DNA of 64,000 nt from Rallus limicola. Its lineage: Eukaryota; Chordata; Aves; Gruiformes; Rallidae. The notes beneath the pieces were generated by a model. The model made no database searches and was not told where the DNA came from. It worked only from the letters and a program-made list of their open reading frames with translations. The stretch covers positions 1,532,940 through 1,596,939 of the forward strand of contig JAKCOZ010000082.1 in assembly GCA_022605955.1 (NCBI GenBank), given 5' to 3'. Below are positions 30,549 to 52,288 of this stretch, in pieces. Each line of letters starts with the position of its first letter. Position 1 is the first letter of the stretch. The position numbers and the translations under genes were made by a program.

Positions 30549-30650
30549 TTTATTCACAAGAAACAGGATGCAAACATCAGACACTTTTATTTCACCACCA
30601 CACCCCTCCCCCCCCCCCCCCCCCCATGCTTTTTTCGCTCCCCCTTTATT
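30549..30650 (-). promoter_or_regulatory. LAMTOR2: Candidate poly(A) signals of LAMTOR2
   Basis: Three TTTATT sequences on the + strand (30645-30650, 30586-30591, 30549-30554) read AATAAA on the LAMTOR2 strand. They imply short alternative 3' UTRs of about 190-290 nt. Confidence 0.6.
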
Positions 30651-30818
30651 TTTAAAGGCCACACCAAAGCGGGACCGAGCTCCAGGATGTTTGTGGGGCT
30701 GCTCACACGCACACACATACACACACACACACCCTTAACCCTCCCTCCCCACCAATAAGGGCATCAAAGCAAACAGCCTTTGCGCAGCGACAGCTTCGGA
30801 GCTCCTCCAGTCCCGTGG

Positions 30819-32326
30819 TCAGGATGCGGCCACCTGCGTGAGCGGCTCCTCCAGGTACTGGACCAGCGCCTGCGCCTGCAAGCAGAGGGGGGGGGGGGGG
30901 GGTTGTACAACTAGCACCCATGCACGCAGCCCACGTGCCCCTTTTCATTTGGGTTTCGTTGGAGAGGCTTTGGAAGGTGTGGTGGGGCGCCTGGGCTGGC
31001 ACTGGTGGCAGAGGAGCCTTGGCAAGGAGGAAAGAGGAGTGCCAGGCACGGCAGCTTCCTCCACCACTCACATCTTCATCCTCCTCAACGGCTCCTTCCC
31101 ATCCCACAGCAGGGATGCAGCCCCGTAGCTGCACCCTGGCCCCCTCCATGCCGGTGTTACCTTGGCCTTCAGCATCCCGAATCCAACTGTCTCCTTCGCA
31201 TACATGCAGAGCAGCAGGTTTGCCACCCGAGTGATGGCCACTCGCCCCTCCTGCCCAGGGAGAAACAGAGCCCGTTGTACCCCTGGACTTGGCAGGGACT
31301 GTCAGTAGGGTCCCGGGGGATGCCCAGAGCCACGGCAGTGCCCAGGTCCCCACGAAGGGGCAGGCAGCCTCCAGCCCCACGTACCATGCAGTCCATGAGG
31401 ATGAATTTGAGGTTGTCCTCATTAAATGCTTGGTGCCCATTCTTGTCGTAGGCCACCCAGATGTTGCTGGCAATGGCCGCGGTGACCCTGGCATCAGTGT
31501 CGCCGTAGCCCGAGTAGGCGAGCAAGGACCCCTCGTTGTTCAGGAGCCTGGTCATGAGATGGGGTGGGGAGCAAAGGGGTGCCTCTAAACCCAGTACTAG
31601 GCAGCACTGCAACACCCGAACCCAGTCCCCTGCTCCCAGGACACCCGTCTTTGCCCCGGGGTTTTGGCAGGGGGTGAGGGGGCTCCACAGCTCTAGGGTG
31701 GCCCCACTCCTGAGCAGAGCAGTATGGGGCTGCAGTGACCCACTGCAGACTGGGCACGAGCCTGGGGGGCAAGCACTGTGTGTGGCCCAGGCACCATCCA
31801 CCCTGCACAGCCCCGGTGCTGTGCACCATGTACAGTGCACAGTATGGGGTCCCTGCACTCTGCACGGCTCTGGCACTGCGCACCATGCACAGGACCAGCA
31901 CCATACACAGACTCAGCAATCACACACAGACCCAGCACCATTCATGGGCACAGCACTGTGCACAGGCCCAGCACTGCACAGGCTCAGGACCATACAAAGG
32001 GTCCAGCACCATCCAGAGGCCCAGCACGGCGCACAAGACCCAGTACCTTGCACAGCCCCAGCACCATGCACAGCCCCAGCACCATGCTGGGCCCTTTTCC
32101 TGCCCGGGGGGGGGAGGCCATTTCCAAGGCAAAGAGGAAGAAAGCATTTCCTTGCAGGAATCTTATCCTGCACCCAGCAGGAGCATGGCAGCCGGCCCTG
32201 CAGTCACAGCCACAAGGGGAAAGTCACCCTTCGCCCCCAGCCCCCAGCCCCTACTCACAGGGTGCTCTGGACCCCGCCGGTGTTGGCCTGGCTCAGCACC
32301 TGCGTCAGGGCTTTGGGGCGCAGCAT
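30819..32326 (-). CDS. LAMTOR2: LAMTOR2 (p14), roadblock-fold Ragulator subunit
   Basis: LAMTOR2 pairs with LAMTOR3 in the lysosomal Ragulator complex, which anchors Rag GTPases for mTORC1 activation and scaffolds MAPK signalling on late endosomes. Four coding exons (- strand): 32326-32259, 31547-31385, 31250-31161 and 30875-30819. They give 378 nt and 125 residues, the same length as human. It starts [18 protein letters not shown], carries [13 protein letters not shown] and [13 protein letters not shown], and ends [11 protein letters not shown] before TGA at 30821-30819. All introns have GT-AG ends. Intron 1 (31548-32258) contains a CAGCACCATGCACAG-type tandem repeat. The start codon faces that of UBQLN4 916 bp away, so the two likely share a CpG-rich promoter region. 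Confidence 0.96.
31770..32095. repeat. Degenerate CAGCACCATGCACAG-type tandem repeat in LAMTOR2 intron 1
   Basis: Many imperfect copies of CAGCACCATGCACAGnCC and relatives, with spacing that drifts between about 12 and 24 bp. The long Cys/Ala/His-rich frames across it are repeat artefacts. Confidence 0.85.
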
Positions 32327-33241
32327 GGCCGCAGCCGCCCCACTCCGCGGCCTGCAATGGCGGGGAAGGATGGAGTAGGCCTGCCCAGCCGGTGGGGACC
32401 ATGCTCAGCACAGAGCACGCTGGGACTTGTAGTCCCTGCCTGGTGCATCTCGCTGCCTGCTGCTGGTGGGGCCTGTCCCGCAGAGCCACCCTGGGGTGCT
32501 GCCCAGCACCCAGCTCGGGGTGCGGCAGTCTGGCTGCCTGGGAAGGTCAAGGTGAAGGAGAATTTGGGAAGGGGGGGAGGTCCGGGATTGACCAGATCCC
32601 CCCCCTCCCCTTTCTTCTTCCAAACCCTACCCCTCGGCTGGCCAAGCACTGCTCAGCTCTGGACTCCCGGGTGTGGGGCAGCCCCTGGGCACGGCGGCAG
32701 GAGGCTTGCCCCCCCCCCCACCCGAAAGAAGGGCGGGGGAGCCTAGCCCCAGCTGGGGTCCCTGGCAAAACTGGCCCCCCTTAGAGTGGTTTTAGCGCAG
32801 GGAGGGGTGCGCTCGGTGGGTGCGGGTTAGGGATGGGTGAGGGATCCCCTATCGAAGGGGATCCCGCCTGGGGCCAGCTGATGTGGGGGTGGGTGCGTGG
32901 TACAGAATGGAGCCAGCCAGCGGGGGCGGGGGACGTACGGGAAGGATGCAGCTAACCAAGGGCATCCCGGACCAGAATGGGGGTGCAGACTGAGCCCAGT
33001 CAGGGAGAGGGGTGCACCTGGGGCTGCTGTGAGGGGCGGCGGGGCGGGCAGCACCCCGGCTCTGCCCCCGCTCTGCCTCGGCACCGCCACCCCCACCTCA
33101 GCTCTTCAGTTCCCCGCCGGGCCGCCAGGGGGCGGTATCGGCCGTGACGGGAGGGAGGGAGGGGGTGCTGGAGCCGGGGAGCCGCTCTTGCTCGGCGCGC
33201 GCGCCGCCTTTCTCTGGTGGCGGCCCGGGCTGGCGGCGAAG

Positions 33242-44862
<11,621 letters not shown>

Positions 44863-45995
44863 ACTCTTGTCATGCTGCCCCGCAGACGTCAGCACACGCA
44901 TCCATACACATGCAAAGGGGATCTTTCAGGAAAGCCCACCATCATTTTCATATCTGACAGCTGTCCATGTATTTAAAACAAACAAACAAACAAAAAAAAA
45001 GATACAGCTTAACCCTTGACCTTCCTACTAAGTTAAGATTTCATGTTGAAATGCTCTTTAACTGGCTTGTATGTGGATTCCAGTTCTCATCGTGGCCACA
45101 GAGACTTCAGATGTGTATTTTTTCCTAAATATGCCCTCTGTCTCAGACACTCTTCTCTCTCTCTCTAGATGGTAGAGGCGATCCTTCTAGTTACTTACCT
45201 GAATGATTGTGTTTTGAGTAGCTTGATTTTAACTGTACATGATTCCTTCCCCTAGCCCTCCTTTAAGGCAAAATATTTAAAACTTGAGCCAAGTTTGGGT
45301 TTTGGTTATTTTCTCCCAGCATCTTATTGGGAATGGAGCAAAAGAAAAATTGAAAATGACCTGGAAAATTCTGGTGTTGTTTGTCTTAATGTTCCATGGG
45401 ATGAACTGAGCCTGTGTCCCTTGCACACGGGTGCCTCTGATCTCCTGGTAGAGGGTTAACGTGGGGGTGAACTGCATTTGGGCCTCTTCACACCCTTGGG
45501 ATGGTGTAAAGGAGCCTGGATGCCTTCAGGGATCAGGCTTGAGAGGGCCAGTGCAGAAGAACCTGTTGGAAAGGTGTTGTTGCTACCCAAGCCATTTGTT
45601 TCTTGTGCATTGGTGTCAGGGGTTTGTTGACTCTTGTGCTCAGTAGGCTCATTCCTCAAAGTGTGAAAACAAAACAATCCCACCCCAAAAAAAAAAAAAC
45701 CCAGAAAAAGGAAATTTAAAAAACAAGTGAACCATCATCTCACTTCACTGAAAAATGTTGAAGTTCATGTTCTTCCCAGTTTAGATCCATCTTCCATTCC
45801 GGCCCCACTTCTCTTCCCTTCCCCCCCCTCACCCCCCCCCCCTTTCCCCACCCTCATTTCGGTGTGTTTGAATGTTACAACTCCGAGGAACCCCCCGAGG
45901 ATCAGCAGGGTGATCTCTTCCCAAGAGCCTCCGTGGCTGTGTAATTTGCATACCATTTTTATCAAAGAGAAATAAATGCGCACAACCATCTGTCT
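44863..45995 (+). other. UBQLN4: UBQLN4 3' UTR
   Basis: Non-coding sequence runs from the UBQLN4 stop to an AATAAA at 45971-45976, the most likely main poly(A) signal, giving a 3' UTR of about 1.1 kb. A C-rich run lies near 45820-45850. Confidence 0.65.
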
Positions 45996-48900
45996 CCCTG
46001 CACTCCATGTATCTTCCTTGATTGCCACCTTTAAGCTGATTAAGTTCCTATAGTTACTTCTGATTAATCTACCTTGTGTTTCCCCCCCCCCACCCCCCCC
46101 CCTCTTCATGCTTACTACCTCTTGCAGATAGCCAGGGGCTGTGGTGTAACCTCCCCACCTGGACAAGCTCATGGCAGGAAACCTTTCTTAACTCCTGGAG
46201 AATGCAGCTGCTTGTAGTCTGACCCTGAACGTGGCTGTTTGGAAGCTTCCTTTGAGCTGAGGATTCTCAAGTAGGTGTAGGACAACAGGTAGTTGCGTTG
46301 TGTTGTCTTAACCAGACCTCATCTCCAGTGGTTTAAGGAGCCAGCAGGTTCTGCTGAGCCTGGAGATGTTTGCTCATGGCTGGGTGGTGCCAGCATCCAG
46401 GGAACCCCAGGCAGCTCTGTGCATGGTGGATGTTCCTGTAGCAAGCATGGTGCTTGCTAGCTGGGGGTTAGTGTTCTGGGGGTGTTTATTTGGTGGTTGG
46501 TTGGGTTTTTAAGTTTCTTTTGGTAGGGAAGGATTGGGTAGTTGGGAGGGAATGAGAGGAATCCTGGTGCTGCTTTCTGGTATACCAGTAAAACCTGCTG
46601 CACCCAGCTTGCTCCTGAGTCGGAGATGGGATCTATCAGTGTTCAGTGGTGGTGGAGAGTGTAGGTGGAGCAGTGGTTGCTTGAGAAACCATAGGAGTGC
46701 ACAGGGATGGGAAATGCTCCTGCCTTTGTGTATGTGCATCACAAGGAGACAGGTTTTCTTCTCTGAGGATTCAGAAAGCCTTGCTTTAATCTCTTGGAGG
46801 CTGTGCTCATACACGTGGATTTCTTCTTGCAACCCCTCCTCAAACATGAAAAGAATTCAGAGAGAGGTACCTAAGGATGGGTACTGAAGCTCCTGACTTC
46901 TGCAGGGTCACAGCTCTTCCCTAATGTTGCTGCTCTGCCCCTTTGCAGCTAAAAATGGGCTTCTAAAAAAGCCTGTGTGGTCCTTTGTGTTCTCTCAGAT
47001 TTGGCAGGTGGCCTTTGCCAGCGCCACGGTCTGTTTATCTCTGCAGAGGTTTTCTTCCTTGCAAGCCAGCTCTTGCAAAGAATGCTTGTGGGAGTTGTGG
47101 ACAGAGGATGGGGTAACCAGGGAGTGGGGAAGGCAGCTGGAAGCTTCCTCTAAGGCTGTGGCTGCCGTTGCTGCTTCAACTTGGACCGATGGGGTGGCTG
47201 GTCTGAGAGCAGAGCAGCACAGGGGCTGGCTGGCAACACCGGCGTGGCAGAGGGATCCTGCCCCAGTGTAGGTGGGCTGCTGGGGATTGTTGGGGAGAAG
47301 GAATGTGCTTCCCCTGGAAGTCCTTGCTAGGATACTTTTATTCCTTAAGCTTGGCTCTTGCTTTTCCAGAGAGGACTCTGGCCCGGGGTGGGTGGGTGGG
47401 TGGAAAGCTGGTCTGTGCATCCCCTCAAGGATCACCATTGTCCTCACCTTGGGGAGAAGTGAGGAAGGGGAAATGCCACCTCTTCACAGCCTGTTCAGTC
47501 CTTGCTGCCTGTCTGAGCAGGAAAACACATTCCTCCTGTCTCCCCACATTGCAGTGTCTGCTCTCATGTCAGTTTGGGATCACTCCTCACCTGCTGCCAG
47601 CCCACTGGCCGAGGTGCTAAACCAGAGATAACCAGGCAGCTGCTGTCTCAGCCCACAACCTCTGTTTGCACTGATGTTCCTCCACCAGCTTCCCCATGGC
47701 GATTTGGCAAAGCCACCACGCTCCTCATGGCTCCAGAGGGGCTTTGCAGTACTCATGTGGAGCAGCTGGGGGGATTTGTGGCTCCAGTGAAGCCACGTGG
47801 AAGGGAGCAGCTGCTCTCCCCCAGAGAAGGGGACAGGCTCCAGGAAAGGCTCTGCACCAGGCTGGAGTCACCTCAGAAACCTCTAGAGAAGGTGAATTCA
47901 TGTCCCTCAAGCTGAAGTGTTGGCAGACCCTCAACTGACACATGTCTGGGACCTCCTGAGGTAGCACTGCTGCCAAGATGAAAGTGTCTTACCGTTCTGT
48001 GGTGACACCAAGCTTTCCCCAGCTCCCCTGGGAAGCAGAGAGGTTCTCCAGTTCCAGCAGGTCCTTTCTTGGAGCCTTTGATTTCTTCCTTAAAGATCCA
48101 AGCTTCTTGGATAATTCTGATTATATGACTGTAACAACAGGCTCTTGGACCTGGTATGAGTAGAATCCACCTGGAACACTTGGCTCAGGCATGGGATGCC
48201 ATCCCAATGCAGTCTGATACTTCAGGACTCCTAGGCAACATTCCCATGTGTCCCAAAGACGTGCACTCCTCATGCACAGTGACAGCACAGATATCAAGTA
48301 AGGACAAAAGTAAGGTAGATTTCTTTATTTTAATAAGAAAAATCTATCACTGCTAAGCCTTGGCATGTCTTGCCCCTGCTGCTTCTCCTGCCACCTGCAT
48401 CTTCTGCCACAGAGAAATCAGTCATGAATAATTCAACAGGTAGTCTTGGTAGGTAGATAAGTAGACAGATTAATATTCTTAATAAATTATTCCTAATAAA
48501 TAATCTCTATAAATGGAAATTAGTAGACAAGTATTCCTGATAGAGAAATAAGCAAATTAAATACCTAAGAAGCCTTACTAACTAAATAGTAAGTGTTTTT
48601 GATGGATAAAGAGATGGATAAATAGTCTTTGTAATGAACTGAATAAATACATACATGTTCCTTATAAGTAAAATGAAATAAAATGAGTTACAGGCTCTGC
48701 TCAACCCCTCAGCCCTTACAGCAGCGATGTGCCTCTGTTGTACTGAGCCCTCTCTCTTCAGCAGGCTTTGCAGGCTCCTCCAGAGCTGCTGCAACCAGTG
48801 CTCTGGTCCTCACTCCTTGGGGAGCAGGAGAGCAGCAGCGTGCTGTGCTTGTCCCCAGGTGCCAAGATAAACACTGAGCTCAGGGCTCTGCCCTGCGCCT

Positions 48901-50199
48901 GCCTGGGGAGACTCTAACCCTGGGCAGGGTTAGTGGGAGCCAACATGTCCCTCCCCGGAGCAAAATGGGGGAGAAGGAACTGGTGGCTTCCTCAGCATCA
49001 CCAAGGGGAGGAATGGGCCTGGGGTGGGATGTGTGGAAGAGCCCAGGTGTGTGATGGGTGCAGCCAGCCCACCCTGGGCACCCATCCACACAGGATCCTG
49101 CTCCCCAGCAGCCCAGCTCGGTCTGACCTTCACTTGGCCTGGGCTCAGGGTGGCTTTGCAGACCTGTAAGCAGGGAGCTTTTTTGGTGAAACCTTAATCC
49201 CCTCCAGAGCTTCCCCTAATGCCAGTAACGGGCTGTTCCAAACCCTCCTTCACAGGAACAACTGCCCTTCTTGCTGTTGCATCTCTCCTTCCCAGAACAG
49301 CTGCCCAGTGTGTTCCTTGCTGGCTGTTTCCTCTCCTTTTGCTCCAGGGGTGAGGCTGGCTGAGCCATTTGGGATCATTTCTGCTACCAAGGACTTATTT
49401 TCATTCTACCCCTTCCCCCCTCCCTGAAGCACTGCAGCCTGTAATGATTTCAACTTGAAAATCAAACCTTTTCAACGTGGAGGGGGGAGACAGAGCAGGA
49501 AACCAACATGCAAATTCTTTCCAGAAACCCCCTTTTCATTTTTCCCTTTTATCTTTTTTGTTTTATTTTTATTTAATTTAAATGTTTTTTTTTTAATTTT
49601 TACATTTTATTTTAAAATAGTTTTAAAATTTTAATTTTATTTCTAAGATCCCTGCCCACACCGTGGGCTGTTTGCAGCAGCCACAGCCCTGATTATGGGG
49701 GAGCCAAGTTCCAACTGTTAATAACTCCTGAATCTGCTACAAGAGGGGGGGGTCAGCAGGGAAAACTCCTGGGGTTAGGATGTTATGGGGGAGATAGCTT
49801 GGAGAAAAAAGCCCCAAATACATATATTGAACCACAGCAGCATCTTTGCTCAGCCTTTGCAGGAGCTGCAAGGAAGGGCCAGAGGTAGAGCAGCCTGGGT
49901 GATGCCCCTTGGCCCCTCTGCTCAACTCTGCAGTGGGTCAGGGTAGCAAACCAGGATTTAGAGAGCAGCTGGGACACCCCTGGCTCGCTGGCCTGCCTGC
50001 CAGCGTGGAGTGACTGTGTCCCATTCAGGTCCCTAATCAAGTTGCTCTGACTTGGTTTATTTTTAATGTCTCTGGCAAGTTGATACCGGGTCCCCCCACA
50101 GCAGCTCGCCCAGGCCCAGCCATGTTTCACCAGGGTTTGCACGTGAGCCCAGCGTTCCCAGTTTGTGGGTTCAGCTGTGCTGGAGCGGGCAGCCAGTGC

Positions 50200-50440
50200 C
50201 CGGGGTAGGGTGGAGTCTGGGAGTAGGGTGGTGAGGGGCTGGAACAGGCTGCCCAGAGAGGGGGTGGGTGCCCTGTCCCTGGGGGTGTTGAAGGCCAGGT
50301 TGGCTGGGGCCCTGGGTAACCTTGTGTAGCTCCAGGCCTGGAGGTTGGTGTCCCTGCCTGTGTCAGGGGGGTTGGAGCTCTGTGACCCTTGGGGTCCCTT
50401 CCAACCCAGACCAGTCTGTGGTCCTGTGATTCTATGATTT
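50200..50440 (+). mobile_element. CR1 LINE 3' fragment
   Basis: Sense CR1 3' end running from GGTGAGGGGCTGGAACAGGC through CTTCCAACCCAGACCAGTCT to TGATTCTATGATT. It belongs to the same subfamily as the copies at 17.6 and 41.2 kb. Confidence 0.92.
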
Positions 50441-51819
50441 GTTGTTTTAACATTAGATACAACAAAATCACAAGTCTTCCAGCCTGCCCCAAAGCTGAAC
50501 GGTGTGCAAGGCAGCAGAGGGTGGTCCAGAGAGCATCACCAGAGCTGGCCTGGGAAGGGGGGGTGGATTTTTGCGGTCCTGGGATGTTTGGTCATGCTGC
50601 CTCAGTTTCCCTGGCTTATGGGTCTGCTCCTACACAAAGGTTATTGCTGCTTTTTTAAATCCTAGCAGACAGAGCAGATAGCAAAACATGGAGCAGTCAA
50701 GGCCGCTGCCCTGCAGACTTGATGCTGCTGTGGTTTCCTAGAGATAAACCCCCAGTGCTGTTATCAAGGGGAGCGGGAGGCAACAGGCACCGGGATGCTG
50801 GGACTGGGTGGGAAACAGAAGTGCAAGGACACTCAGGAGCGATGCTTGTGGGGCTGGGAGCAGAGCAGGGGACGTCCCCTCACCCCGTCAGCTGCGACGG
50901 CTGCAGCGCTGGGTGCAAAGTACAGAGCCGGTGCCTCTGTGGTGCACGGGCAGGCCCTGTGGCACAGCACACACACCACGGGCACCCGGCTGTGCGCCTC
51001 GTGTGCCCATGCACCTCACTGCCCGTGCCCATCCTGCAGACCCCACTGCAGGCTTTGCACCCCGCTGCATCCCCTCAGACCCCTCATCACACTCCTCCTC
51101 ACCCGGGGTGGCCTGTCCCAGGAGTGGAGGCATGCAAGGCCTCGTGGCTGCTCTGCCGTGAGGCGTTGCGCAGGGAGGCCGAGGTTTGTGCATGGGGGTC
51201 ACCACCCCCAAAATCTCCCCCCGCCAGCACGGCCTCCATGCTGGGCCCCGTCCTCCTCCCGCCTCAGGACTTTGCTAGAAAGGGAGTTGCAGGGGACACG
51301 ACGCAGGTGTGGCACCAGCCAAGGCAGATTCCCCGGGGTGAGGGGTATGAGAGCAGGGGGACCCCTACTCTGCAGGAGCACCCCAAGCTGGAATCTGGGA
51401 ATCTTATAGCAGGGTGGACCCAGCAATAGGCTGACCTGAGTGGCTGGTGGTGCCGGGACAGAGCTTGGAGGGACATGGATGCAGCGTGGCCTGGCATGGC
51501 CTGGGGCATGGGGCTGTGCCCAGGGGGGCTGAGGGTCCTGGTGCTGACACAGAGTTTGGCCCCAGAGCATCGTGTGCTCACACGCTGCTCCCCGTGCAGA
51601 TACGGGATGTGCAGGTAGGGTGGATGCACAGTGCAGAGGCACCAGCGTGTGAATGCTGTGGGGGGGTGTGTGTGACACGCACGGTCAGTTCCGCACACCC
51701 AGCTGCCGGGGGAGGGTGTGTGCACCCCTCTGTGTACCTGTCTGTGCGTGTGCAGCCCCTGTGTGTGCACAGTGTACCTGCCACGCCTGGCTCTGTCTGT
51801 GCATGTGCCTGTGTGTACA

Positions 51820-52050
51820 TGTGTGTCCCCATGTTCCATGTCAGTGACCCTGCCCCCGTTGTGTCCCCTCATGTCCCCCACGTCCCTGTCCCCTCATGTC
51901 CCCATCCCCCTGTGTCCATGTCCCCAGTTCCCCATCTCCATGTCCTTCATCCCCCCAATATAACACCCATCCCCCTGTGTCCCCCATCCCCCTCTGTGTC
52001 GTCCCCCCCATGTCTCCATCCACCCGTTTCCCCCCATCCCCTCCTCATGT
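51820..52050. repeat. Low-complexity CCCATGTCC-type repeat
   Basis: Irregular tandem copies of TGTCCCC, CATGTCC and CATCCCC on the + strand, immediately upstream of the GPATCH4 promoter. Confidence 0.8.
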
Positions 52051-52132
52051 TCCTCCCCTCCCCCTCCCTGCGCAGGCGCCCCCGCCAAGCCCCACCCCAC
52101 GCTGGGCGCGCGCCCCGCCCCACCCCGCCGCG

Positions 52133-52239
52133 TGCGCATGCGCACATTCCCCCTCCCCGCCCCCGGCGGGCCTCCCCAAGGCATCCACGCGGACCCTCAG
52201 CACCGCCCCCTTCCTCGCCGGGCCGCGTGCGCATGCGCA
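52133..52239. promoter_or_regulatory. GPATCH4: Two perfect NRF1-type palindromes in the GPATCH4 promoter
   Basis: TGCGCATGCGCA occurs at 52133-52144 and again at 52228-52239, about 145 and 50 bp upstream of the ATG. This is the canonical NRF1 palindrome, common in promoters of ribosome and mitochondrial genes. Binding is inferred. Confidence 0.75.
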
Positions 52240-52288
52240 GACCTCGCTTCCATCCGCGCGGGCAGCGCCGGGTCCCGGTGCCGCCGCC

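Larger units (their letters stand above)
45996..52080. other. Intergenic DNA between UBQLN4 and GPATCH4
   Basis: No reading frame resembles a known protein. Mammals have SSR2 beyond UBQLN4, but I found no sign of it here. Contents: an AT-rich, weakly periodic block (about 48300-48690), a T/A-rich stretch (about 49540-49650), a CR1 copy (about 50200-50440) and a CCCATGTCC-rich low-complexity tract (about 51820-52050) leading to the GPATCH4 CpG island. Confidence 0.6.

Noticed and set aside
31536..32784. Overlapping + strand frames of 280-350 codons
   Set aside because: They translate the CAGCACCATGCACAG array in LAMTOR2 intron 1 and are antisense to LAMTOR2.
45996..52080. SSR2 or another 1q22 gene between UBQLN4 and GPATCH4
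   Set aside because: No exon-sized segment in either strand resembled a known protein; only repeats and low-complexity DNA were seen.
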